From Owenia fusiformis (taxonomy: Eukaryota > Annelida > Polychaeta > Sabellida > Oweniidae), in NCBI GenBank assembly GCA_903813345.2, contig CAIIXF020000001.1, positions 42,315,366-42,379,365 of the forward strand: a stretch of DNA of 64,000 nt, read 5' to 3'. The stretch's first letter is position 1, and each line of letters opens with the position of its first letter. Of this stretch, positions 1 to 9,765 are shown piece by piece. Position numbers and translations under genes: made by a program. The notes beneath the pieces were generated by a model that was not told the DNA's origin, did not search any database, and was given only the letters and a program-made list of their open reading frames with translations.

Positions 1-469
1 ACTTTAATGACAAAATACCACTTTTAATTTTTCGGCAAATATAAACTCGGATTTCTTAACCTAAAATGTATCGATTGTGTTGATTTTTTGAGCATGTTAA
101 TAAAATGTACGTGCTACCAACTCTTAAAAGCGGGATGTTTGATATGTCTTAGTCACATAATTAAGTATGCGATTTGTCAAATATTTGTATCCTCCAACAC
201 ATTGGCCATATTAATATACACTATTGATTCTTTATTTGGTGAAAGCTATGCCTGAAGGTGCATTTTGATAACATATCTTCGATTGCAGACAATGGAGATA
301 TATAATTGAGTGTAGGTTTTTCTGTCGTGAATTCATGTTGTCTAGATTAGGTTGTCCAATATTTTGTATCCTCCAAACATTAAAATATCATTTTTAGATT
401 ATTATTTTGAGAAATGAAAGTACTTAATAAAAGTGTTTAGATCATCATTATTTAATTTTTGAATTATTT
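1..469. other. Unassigned AT-rich DNA
   Basis: No gene or transposon end is visible. A short phrase, roughly TTTGTATCCTCCAACATT, occurs twice (near 185 and 363), so this may be an old duplicated repeat. It is not coding in any frame I could follow. Confidence 0.4.
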
Positions 470-728
470 GAATTGTCTTTAATACAATACAATACTCTTT
501 CACTTGATCTCAAAAAGTCTAAACATATCAAATCATTTGAACGAAAGTTAAAGTTTGATTTGCTAAGTCATTATTAGATCTTCTTTGAAAAATGCTTTCT
601 TCTTATTACTTGTATTTTATTGTGATGCATGTTATGCTTTGTCATTTTTTTTTGTTTCCATATAACCTGACTGTTAATTTAATTTAACTACATTTGAAAT
701 AAAGTGAATTGAATTGAATTGAATTGAA
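470..728 (+). mobile_element. LINE 3' end with (GAATT)n tail
   Basis: A short open frame from about 470 ends at TAG 575-577. It reads like the extreme C-terminus of a LINE ORF2, including NTLSLDLKKSKH and then SFERKLKFDLLSHY, matching the usual 'W-N-x-L ... S-F-K-x-x-L-K-x-x-L' ending of CR1/L2/Jockey-type ORF2. About 120 bases of 3' UTR follow, then AATAAAG at 698-704 and about five GAATT units (706-728). CR1/L2-like elements often end in short tandem repeats rather than poly(A). Everything upstream of the last ~35 codons is missing, so this is a strongly 5'-truncated dead copy. Confidence 0.6.
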
Positions 729-834
729 AATTTTATTAAGCCTGTATATATTTCGCACTTCTTTGCTTATCATTTGCCGGAACTGTTATAAGCATTTGGA
801 TATACATCAAAATACTTTCAATGGATGCAAACTA

Positions 835-1128
835 GATTGTTCTAGCACTTTTTGTCGCTGAGATATTGTCAGTCTACTAACCTGTAGTCTACTGGGGGAG
901 GGGGTCAAAAATAAAAATTGATTTCGGCCACTTTTATTCTTAAAACATGTTTTATTAGATTTGCAAGGGGTTATTTTGTTATTTTATGATAAAAAACTTC
1001 TAAAATATTCAAATTGTTGACAGAAAAGAAAAACATTCGTGAATTTAACTGCCCAATACATGCTTTATTTGTTTGACCCCTGGACCAGTAGATCTGCAAT
1101 ATCTTTGCGATAAAAGTGCTAGAACACT
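835..1128. mobile_element. Miniature inverted-repeat element, ~295 bp
   Basis: The left arm (835-907, starting TTGTTCTAGCACTTTTTGTC) and the right arm (1071-1128, ending AAAAGTGCTAGAACA) are imperfect reverse complements. The match continues inward through 'agatattg' to 'ggggtcaaa'. The interior is AT-rich and non-coding. The structure fits a miniature inverted-repeat transposable element (MITE) or foldback sequence. I could not fix a target duplication. It lies just beyond the 3' tail of the minus-strand LINE. Confidence 0.5.
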
Positions 1129-1139
1129 CCAATTTACAT

Positions 1140-1190
1140 CAATTGTATTCTTGTATTGTATTGTATTGTATTGTACTGTATTGCAATTGT
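1140..1190 (-). repeat. Pentamer tail of minus-strand LINE
   Basis: Read on the minus strand this is AATAAAGGATACAATTGC followed by about five to seven TACAA units. It lies roughly 70 to 120 bases beyond the stop codon of the minus-strand LINE. Position and form match a tandem-repeat 3' terminus of a non-LTR retrotransposon. Confidence 0.6.
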
Positions 1191-1260
1191 ATCCTTTATT
1201 AACACATCATTTCTATGTGAGTACATTACAATTTTCAACATTTAAAAAAACATATTTACA

Positions 1261-2058
1261 TCAACAGGTTGCGTTTTTATACATAAAATAAATTGCCTTG
1301 GCCTTTAAAATCATATTAAAATCATCATCCTCTTTAGAAATCTGGAGTACATTATCTTCTCTCATTTTAAAAAGGGCTAGTAGAGCTACCCTTTCAGCAT
1401 CTAGAGAGCTACAAAATATAGTAAAATGTTCTAATGTCTCAATCTCGCCGGAATTACATATAAGGCATTTTTATTGCCCCATTTATTGTTTCCATTCAAT
1501 GTTTGGTGTGTTAATAGCTAAACCATAAGTTTAAAATACATGTATTTATCAGGATATCTGTTGCACAGTACCCACCAGATTAGTGGTTTAAATGAACATC
1601 TTATTCGAATATACAAATGGGTAGAATATTTCAAAGTAGTTTATCATTAAGTTAAGTTTCCGAGTGCATCTTACCCATCCTACTACTAATTTGTGCCACT
1701 CTGATTTTAGAGGGATAAATACCAGTGTTTAACATGTTTTTTGTCGTGTCCAATAAATTGAACCTTATCAGAGTATTCCAAATAGTATGAATAGGAGATA
1801 CAACTCCGATGTTACCATTATGCTCTAATTCAGTGGCTCGAAATATGAGGATTTGTTTGTAAATATTTTTGATTGGCAATTTCATTAGCATTAAGAAAAA
1901 CATCAGTTTATCTATTACAATTCTGAATTCTAAATTCAGCCAACCCAGAGGCTCGGTGGCAAATATGTTGTCTGAGAATTTTGGTAGGCATTTAATACTC
2001 TTACCAATTGTTCTATGTCCTAATTCAGGTTTTTCTATGTCCCTGCCATAGTATGGTA
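1261..2058 (-). pseudogene. LINE ORF2 C-terminal part with CCHC-like motif
   Basis: The final frame carries CLICNSGEIETLEHFTIFC, a C-x2-C ... E-T-x-x-H-F ... C arrangement typical of the zinc-binding C-terminus of LINE ORF2 proteins, and ends ...FMYKNATC then stop at 1261. Upstream, 2058-1652 holds an open stretch with SPIHTIWNTL, a common post-RT segment. The two stretches are in different frames, so the gene is broken by frameshifts as well as by the insertion at 2059-2514. Confidence 0.7.
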
Positions 2059-2514
2059 TTAACACCCCAGTCACATTTGTCGCACGGCGGCCGCAAGTCG
2101 ACCGCAGAACAATTAAATCGGTGAATTTCTGCGGCGAGCGTAGAAAAACTACGGTCGCCTTGCGGCCTCCGTACGGCGTATGCAGAGTTATAATATTTGT
2201 TCATTTCTGGGGTCCCCGTAGAAATCAACTGGCTCAACAAGATTGAATCATTATTTGTCAATGTTTCACGATCACTTTTCATTTGATATTACATCCTAGC
2301 ACTTTGAATAACATTTATAAATTGTCCCGATGTAAAAAACCTGAAAAAACTATTTATAATCAATAGAAATTTAAAATTCACCGTGCGGCTGCCGTGGGAA
2401 ATGTGACTGCAAAAGTATGAGAGCGCAGAAATTCTGCGGCGAGCGTAGAAAAGCTACTGGCCGCAGAAATGATAGACCGCAAGGTCGCCGTAGGAAATGT
2501 GACTGGGGTGTTAA
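2059..2514. mobile_element. TTAA-flanked miniature element, 456 bp with flanks
   Basis: A perfect 20-bp inverted repeat bounds this insert: TTAACACCCCAGTCACATTT at 2059-2078 and its complement at 2495-2514. TTAA lies at both extremities (2059-2062, 2511-2514), consistent with a TTAA target duplication of the piggyBac/Kolobok kind. The interior is unusually GC-rich, with short repeated blocks such as 'gcggcgagcgtagaaaa' and 'gaccgcaaggtcgccgta', and has no transposase. Removing it rejoins two parts of the minus-strand LINE, so it arrived after the LINE. A related partial copy is at 39165-39290. Confidence 0.75.
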
Positions 2515-2614
2515 GGGCTTCCATAGAGCATTGTAGGAACAGATATTGCTCATGCAGTCGTGATGCTGTTAAAGGACAAAGTCCCCCACAGTTGCCATGC
2601 ACCCAGCCCGAGGA

Positions 2615-3361
2615 GTGAATAGTATTTCCGTTTACCTGAGCTTATAGCATTGTCAATAAAATCTGTAATGTCACCATTAACTGATAATGGTATACCTACA
2701 TGTATTTGTTTCTGAACAACATTAACATTTCTATTACCAATTTTAACACTGGTTCCACTGCATGATGTCTATCACCATAAATCATTATATTGCATTGGCC
2801 AGGATGAATCTCATATCTCCATTTCATACTGTGAATTTATGCTAAATTAAGTAATGTATTCATAGATGTCGTACTAGTATTTAGAAAAGAGGTATCGTCG
2901 GCATATGCAGGACAGGTGACATCCATTTCCCCCACCGATGCACCTATGCCCAGGGCTTGTTACTCAGTTAGTAAGTCAGCATTGAACAATTGGTACATCA
3001 GCATGGAATAGACCCCACCTTGATGGACCCCCTGGAGTATATCGAATGGATCAGACAGCATGTTACTTACTCGCACCATGCATTTGTAATTAGTGTAGGA
3101 CTTGTGCAGTATTCTCCACAATTTTCCATTAATACCTATGTTAAACAGTTTAAAAGTAGCCCATTCAAATACACAGTAGCATAGGCTTTACGAATATCAA
3201 TTGTACAAACATAAACATTCTCTCCCTTATCGAGATTATGAGCTATTGCTTCTTGCAAAATCAGAGAAGTGTGAACCGATGAGCAGCCATCTCGTGACGC
3301 TCCCTGCAGTTGGGGAATATGTTTTAGAATAGTGGGCTTACTTCTGGTTAGAACGATATTG
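2615..3361 (-). pseudogene. LINE reverse transcriptase core (YADD)
   Basis: The minus strand encodes a recognisable RT palm. A GVHQGGV-like block (about 3020-3040) is followed by CPAYADDTS, with the catalytic YADD at 2894-2905, then a KWRYEIHPGQC-type segment and SLLGLGAW, ending near VPTMLYG just before the TTAA element. Several stops and frameshifts interrupt it. It is the middle of the same ORF2 as its neighbours and cannot be functional. Confidence 0.75.
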
Positions 3362-4002
3362 TCAAAAGATCTTTCTTAAGACTGTCATGAGAGTTATTCC
3401 TCTAAAACTGTCCTGCTCTAATGGATCACGGTTACCTGATTTTAAAAGTGGCAATAAAATACCCATTTGAAAATTTTGTGGAATAAATTCATTGCCAATT
3501 ATATTTTGTATTAATATCCTAACTATGGAACAAACATATTTACCGCCATAACGGAGGTGTTCCGCTGAAACATTGTCAAAACCAGTTGCACGTTTCAAAT
3601 TCAGGGAAAGAATAGCATTTAAGACCTCTTCATCAGTCAGAGGATCACATAACACGGTATCCTCATAATTGCTAGATTCAGTCAACATATGCTCTATGGC
3701 GTTGTTTACTACCAATTCGTGGTTGGGATCAAAGTTCTGATTATTACCCGGAGTGGCAAGGTTTTTAAAGTAATTTCGCCATTCTTCACAAATATCACTC
3801 GGGTTTGACAATTTTTCATTGGTATGTGTACGTCGGATTAAATTAGAGTTAACCTTACACCCACCTCGGCTTTTTTGCACCAAATGCCAATACATCCGGG
3901 GATTTATATCGTCCAATTCATACAATCTTTTCAATTCATTCTGTTCATATTTATATTCTTCAGCTTTATAAGATTTTCTAAATAGTTTCTTAGCTTTAAG
4001 AT
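3362..4002 (-). pseudogene. LINE ORF2 linker and RT N-terminus
   Basis: About 213 codons are open. Landmarks are NPRMYWHLVQKSRGG (linker), LTDEEVLNAILSLNLKRATG followed by DNVSAEHLRYGG (RT region 0/1, the usual 'K-s-x-G-x-D' block), then LLPLLKSGNRDP and FRGITLMTVLRKIF (the equivalent of 'NYRPISLLS'). The frame runs into the repeat family starting near 4003, so the apparent start codon at 4012 is not the native one and the upstream endonuclease is missing. Confidence 0.8.
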
Positions 4003-5425
4003 CACACCCCATTCTCTTATACGTCGTAACACCGGAAGTTTACGACGGTATACAAGTATTTTCGGCGGCAGATTTGTAAGTACTGATTTATGTCGACGTT
4101 TTGACAGAATATGGTTCTTTCCCTTTCGAAGAAACATTGACCATACCATATAGATATACCTCTTGTATCACTGCGTCTCAACATGTCGTCTGAACACGGT
4201 CTAGAACTTCTCAAATCTTGTAGAAAGCACCACAAATTTTGGAAACAGATAATCATTTTTCACAAGAATGAGCATAGTTTCTATAATTCTAACCCTGACA
4301 TCTTGAAATATTGATTAGATTAACAATGCATTTTTTATACGTCATCTAGATACCTCAGTTTCCAAAATCAATGAAAGAATTCCGACAAATTAATTTTTCT
4401 TTGAAGATATACGACGTTAAGGAGGTTTATGACGTTTGCCATGACATTGTTTCTTTATATTATCTTGATCTTTTACCTCACTAAACACGTATTAAATAAT
4501 ATTTACGTTGCTTTAACATTAAACGTATTTATGAGTTCATGGATTTATAAATTTATATTCTTTTAGTTGGGTCAGTATTAGAGTTGCAAGGCCATGGAGG
4601 CTAATATTGTCCCTCGGAGCAATAAGAAAAAAAGAATAAAATTGAGAGGCTTTACTTCTCCCATAAGAGAATTTTTGTGAAAGCTCGGTGATACAATGCC
4701 CGTGATGCACTAAAATTCTGAACGCCAGAAAAAACTTTTACTAAAAAATGTTCATGATTTTTTCATGCTGTAATTATGAGAACAAATAGCAAGTATAAAG
4801 ATCACTCACAATAACAATATATTACTATAAACTGTGCATTGATTATGAAGAAGATGTTTCAACAATGGAACACAAATGGCTTCATTTTGGAAACACATTC
4901 AATCAAATCAAAATTTGAGCAGTGTTTGATTCAAGGAAACAAACATTATTATTTTCGGTCAGGACTCACTTCAGAAATTGTTTTCTCTCATCGCTACTCA
5001 CATTCTTGCCAATATTTGCGCCCCATATATTTGAAGAGCACATTCTGCAAGTGATTGAAAATTCAAATAACTGTATAACATAACCTAGTCTTGAATTGAA
5101 TTTGGACGGTTCTATATCTGATAATTTCTGTATTAAAGTATGTGCTCTGCCATGGTCTTGAGCTATTTATTTTGCTGAATTAATCATTCAGGGTGTTTGG
5201 AACGTAAAATTTATTTAGCGATTTACTCGTAAATGGAACTTTTAATAAATGGGCCAAATTAGAGAAATATAAATTTCTAGTATTCCCTTAAATGTTCCAA
5301 ATGAGCAAAATTGGTCAACATTTGGGATATTTGACCACATTCAAGCTTTGACCAGATTTAAGCAAATGACAACATTTAAGTAAATTTAGCAAATTTTAAG
5401 CAAAAGTAGGATATCGATATGGAGA
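4003..5425 (+). mobile_element. Repeat family with TATACGTCGTAA terminus, copy 1
   Basis: The left end (4003-4440) matches 22710-23112 on the same strand and, inverted, 24200-24411. It contains TATACGTCGTAACACCGG, 'ttcgacgttttgacagaatatgg' split by small changes, and 'tctgaacacggtct'. The segment 4900-5420 matches 24180-23660 inverted, including 'ggacggttctatatctgataa' and the 'aaatttgcttaaat' block. The order of parts differs from the other copy, so one is rearranged. No coding frame is convincing. Its left end truncates the minus-strand LINE. Confidence 0.6.
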
Positions 5426-5911
5426 ACTTAATTCAATATTTTTTTCTCTGAAACCAGTTATCCAAAAATATGAAAAAATTAGACAGTAACAATGCAATAT
5501 AATAGTCATCTTTCCAATTGTACCAATTTTATTTGATAATAATTATAATTTACCTTTTTTTTATATATATTTCTTTTAGTAGACCCATCTAACACAGTAT
5601 TTTCTTTTCGCTACCAATTCTTTGGGAATTTTTTAAACAATTTTCTGAAGCTGGTTCGAACAAACTAAGATACACATATGTTTTGTAATTATCTCAATAT
5701 CCTCGTTAATTAAAAACAGTTAGGCTGAATTGAGATAAGTATCGAAAAGAATGAAATGAACATAAAATACCCCCCAAAAACTGGAAATGCACCTTTTCCA
5801 GGGGTTTTCCATGAACAATTACTTTTGATCAACGTGTTGATAGATAGATGGAACTGGTGCTTTAGTTGATATGGGTGACATATGATTGAGACGCTAATGA
5901 ATGTATGAGGA
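5426..5911. other. Unassigned AT-rich DNA
   Basis: No repeat end, gene or structured motif is evident between the repeat family to the left and the foldback arm to the right. Confidence 0.35.
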
Positions 5912-6169
5912 TCAGCATTTTAGTGTGCGCCAAAACTCCAGAAAATCCCATTAACTGATGTTGAGGTAGGTTACTATGATTTGACCCATAGTCAATATAG
6001 ATTGGTTCATTGACTATTCATTTTTACTTGTCTGCACTCAAAGAAGTGACACGAAAGGGCTAAACGGCTTGCCCCAAGGTGCAACCGTCAAAAAGATGAG
6101 TTTGACAAAAATCTTTTTTTCAAATAATAGCAGCGAGTATATGAAATAGGAGGCATTTGATATTGATAT

Positions 6170-7078
6170 GACGTGTCGCAAAAAGGTGGCGCATTTGTTT
6201 TTTAAGGTTATCGCGTGGATGTAACTTTGATTCCCCGGAATATAAGATAATATTCTAATTAAAGTTATATATCATTTTAAAGCTGTTTCGATGAAGATTT
6301 TAGATAAACTACACTCCGTTCACATTTTTGCGCGTTCGTTTTTAAAAAAGAGTTTTTTACCAAAACATCTGGCAAATATCCCATGTTGACACGTTACATT
6401 TTGATTTATTTTTCGTCTTTAAACGCTCATAACTCAAACAATATATGACTATTATACTTATTTTTCATCTTGATAAAGGTAGATGGAAGTTTTATTTCAA
6501 AGGATGAATTTTAGTAAGCGTCCCATATTGTGACGTCATAGAGTCTGAAAAATAGAATCTGTTGACAGCGACCTTTTTTGCTCATTTTTTGGTACCTTCA
6601 ACTTTTCAGGTGTACATTAAACCAAAAATACGAGATCAATTTTTAATAAATCATACATGATTATTTTGCTCCTAAACTCTAGTTTATTAATAAATAGTTG
6701 ATTTTGTTCACAAAAGTATGTGTTTTCTGTTGTATGTGGAAAAGTGGAGGACGAAAGGTTTTCGAAATTCATTAAAATAAGGCTAATTTACGCCATTCGC
6801 CTATTTTCAAGCACAGCAACACGTATATTTATTTCACCTAAAGTATCAATTGATTCGTGTTTTATGATGCTCCTAGCCCATTAACAATATATATATGATA
6901 TCAGAGTTATTCGTCTAAAATGTTTTGAGATATAGATGTAAATGTGGAGGACGAAAGGATTTTCATGTGTGTACATTTTTCTCAAAAACGTCACATTCTA
7001 TCATGTTAAAAGCGAGGATCCTCTGGATTACGCCACAAAATGTGTAACAATGCGTGCGCGAGCTTTTTGCGACACGTC
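6170..7078 (+). mobile_element. 909-bp TIR element with TAT duplication, copy 1
   Basis: The termini are GACGTGTCGCAAAAAGG (from 6170) and CTTTTTGCGACACGTC (to 7078). TAT is present on both sides (6167-6169 and 7079-7081). The matching region of the opposite foldback arm (near 9505-9530) shows the empty site with a single TAT, fixing both boundaries and the 3-bp duplication. The interior is AT-rich and non-coding, and includes conserved phrases such as 'caacttttcaggtgtaca'. A second, inverted full-length copy is at 34193-35068. A 3-bp duplication occurs in PIF/Harbinger and a few other superfamilies; the family is not assigned. Confidence 0.8.
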
Positions 7079-7339
7079 TATGTATATAGTCCATTTGGGT
7101 GTGGTCATTTTTATTAAAAACAATAATATTGAAGAATTATACATTTCTGACCTTAAAATGCCATTTTAATACAAAAGTCACGGTTGCTATTAATTATATT
7201 CCTATTTTACTCCTGTTTTCTATATATTACACTTACCATTATATTCATTTTTGGCAAAGTAATTAATAATGAGGCTCACACAAGGATCCACTTTATTTAC
7301 AACTTTTTCATATTTAGTGATGTTTTGAAAAATTACTAC

Positions 7340-8340
7340 GCAATGACTTTGACCCCAAGTCGCCTAGTAATGGTTCACCAAGCATCACATCATCTCCCGA
7401 ATGCCTTGAAACACCAATACCTAGATATTGACCTCGACCTTGAGATGATCTTGAATTGAACCATTAAATGATGACTGACCTCATGTCACCTTATCATGAG
7501 TCGCCAAGGGCCACTTCACGACAGCAGCCCATGTGGCCTTAAAACGCCAAACACTAATATATTGAAATTTGACCTTAGATTGACCTTGACCTCAGGTCAC
7601 GTTTCAATGGAGTCAAGTGCAGCAGCCACTCCAAAACGCCAAATATTTAGATATTGATCTCTGGCCTTGACCTATAAAAATGACACTGATCTCAGGTCAC
7701 TTTATCATTGGTGATCAAATGTCAGTGTAGCCACAAACAAGCCAACTACCTAGATATTGACCTTTGACCTTACTATAATTTTGAACCATAGATATTGACT
7801 TTGACCTCATGTCACCTTAGCTTGAGTTGGCAAGGGTTATAGCAGCCCCCAGGGCTTCAAAATGCCAAATACAGATATTATGACCTTGTAGGAATGACCT
7901 TGACCTCAGAACACATATCAATGGGTCCTCACATGAAGCAGCATCCCCAAAATGCCAAATATTCAGATACTGACCTCTGACCGTGAGATGACCTTGACCC
8001 ATAAACAGTGACATTGACCGTAGGTCACTTTATCTTTGGTGATCAAATGTTACTGAAGACCCACAGTTGTCAACTATCTATGACCTAGATATTTGACCGT
8101 TGACCTTGAAACTACCTTGAAATCACCTTATCATTGGTCGCCAAAGGTCACAATTGTTCTCACGTCAACTTGCTAGATATTGACCCTTGAACTTGTAATT
8201 TCCTTGATCCATTCAGACCTTGACTTCAGGTCACCTAATCATTGGTCGTGGAGGGTCAAATCAACGACCAGGTGTCTTAAAAAGCCAACTACCTAAATAT
8301 TGACATTGTACCTTGAAATGACCTTGACTTTTGTAGTATA
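7340..8340. repeat. AGGTCA-rich tandem array with three-monomer higher-order unit
   Basis: A degenerate monomer of about 105 bp recurs eight to nine times. Its core reads TGACCTTGACCTCAGGTCAC, then 'cttatcattggt', then 'aaaatgccaaat' and 'agatattgacct'. Core positions near 7484, 7593, 7693, 7808, 7904, 8013, 8113 and 8223 are spaced 109, 100, 115, 96, 109, 100 and 110. Monomers three apart resemble each other best, for example 'ggtgatcaaatgt' at 7693 and 8013. The higher-order period is therefore about 320 bp. Non-coding. Confidence 0.75.
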
Positions 8341-8954
8341 CACTTTTTATGAACAAAAATGGAACATTCAAAGTTGAAAACTGACCGTTTGAAAATTGCT
8401 GCTAATGTTTCACAACGAAGGTATCTGTATTGTAAAAGTAATGTTCGAATTGAATAAACTCAAAGAAATATACTTCAATTATATAATTTTCTATCAGACT
8501 AAGTAAAATTGTAACTGTTCTAAATGTAAATGTTGCAATGAAAGCTCACATATATCTTGTTGCATATCAGTCTAGTGCAGCTGCTACAGGTATCACTCTG
8601 ACAAACATCGGTGAACAAATCAAACTTGATGTGATGCAAATCGGTATCTTTTAATTTGGCGTCCACGCAGAATGTTGGACAAAATGGCTAACTGTTAGAT
8701 AAACCATGAATAATAGAATTGTCAAAAGTTGCATTTATAAAATCAATTCCTGCCTCATCACTGTTACACCCATTACTACAAGATGTTGTCTCGACTAGGT
8801 CACTGTCTGCAAGCTAAAAAAGTATCAAAATCACTGCCTACTTTATCACAATAAACGTTAGTTACAAATAATTTCAGTAAAATGCAAATAGAAGGCCCAT
8901 TTGATATTAATATGGAAAGATAGTCAACTTTGGTGCGGTAATTTTACTGCAACA
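8341..8954. other. Non-coding interior of foldback element
   Basis: AT-rich spacer between the tandem array and the inner arm copy. No frame, tRNA-like motif or inner repeat was recognised. Confidence 0.35.
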
Positions 8955-9765
8955 ACTACATAATATATGTACATGTATAATGCCTTTTTATTCAAAAGTC
9001 AATCATTGTATTCCTATTTAACATATTAAAGGATTTTTATATATCTGAATAATCGTTATATTCATTTTTGGCAAAGTAAATAATCATAGGGCTCACACAA
9101 GGATCAACTTTATTGAAGACTTTTTGTACTGGTATATGCCCTGCAGCTCTAAGAGCAAGAGCAATGAATTGCGATTTTTAGTTGAAACAATGAAACAAAC
9201 ACAATACCACCATTACATTTAATATTTAACAAACACAATTGTGTTAAACTTAGTAAACTTTGAAATCATCACTAAATATGAAAAAGTTGTAAATAAAGTG
9301 GATCCTTGTGTGACCCCTATAATTATTTACTTATTGCCAAAACCTAACATAATGGTAATTGAAACATTTAGAAAACACTGAATAAGTAAAATAGGAATAT
9401 TATGATTAGCAACAGTGACTTTTGGATTAAAATGGCATTTCAAGGTCAGCAATATATAATTCTTCACCATTATTGTTTTAAATAAAAAGATCACACCCAA
9501 ATAGACTATCATACATATCAATATCAAATATGGCTCTTATTTCATATACTCACTGCTATTATTTGAAAAACATGATTTTTTCAAACTCATATTTTTGACG
9601 GTTGCACCTTGGGGTGTCACCTTTTTAACTACAGACAAGTGAAAATGAATAGTCAATGAACCAATCTATAATGACTATGGGCCACTTCTTAGTAATCTAC
9701 CTCAACATCGATTTAGACTAACTAAGCCACTTTGGAAGTGATTTGGCGCATACTATTTAGCACAT

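Larger units (their letters stand above)
1140..4002 (-). mobile_element. Degenerate LINE, 5'-truncated, minus strand
   Basis: Pieces of one ORF2 lie in order on the minus strand: the linker and start of the reverse transcriptase (3998-3362), the catalytic core with YADD (2894-2905), the post-RT region (2058-1652) and a C-terminal zinc motif (near 1456-1467) with stop at 1261-1263. An AATAAA and pentamer tail follow. The endonuclease domain is absent because the copy is cut at about 4002 by another repeat family. A 456-bp miniature element (2059-2514) sits inside it. The clade is uncertain; an I/Nimb-like or related APE-type LINE is possible. Confidence 0.8.
5912..9765. mobile_element. Large foldback-like element with ~520-bp inverted arms
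   Basis: The left arm (5912-6169 plus 7079-7345) and the right arm (about 9245-9765) are diverged reverse complements. Shared blocks include 'gcgccaaa', 'gattggttcattgactattcat', 'caaggtgcaaccgtcaaaaa' and 'cacaaggatccactttattt'. The left arm is split by a 909-bp element at 6170-7078; the right arm is not. A third partial copy of the inner arm, in direct orientation, lies at 8955-9120. The centre holds an AGGTCA-rich tandem array. No transposase frame is visible, so it is non-autonomous. Confidence 0.65.

Noticed and set aside
2025-2602. Several minus-strand frames across 2.0-2.6 kb
   Set aside because: They run through the GC-rich miniature element and its junctions with the LINE.
7340-8340. 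Possible CRISPR-like array of repeats
   Set aside because: Monomers of ~105 bp are contiguous and degenerate, with no unique spacers, in an animal genome context.
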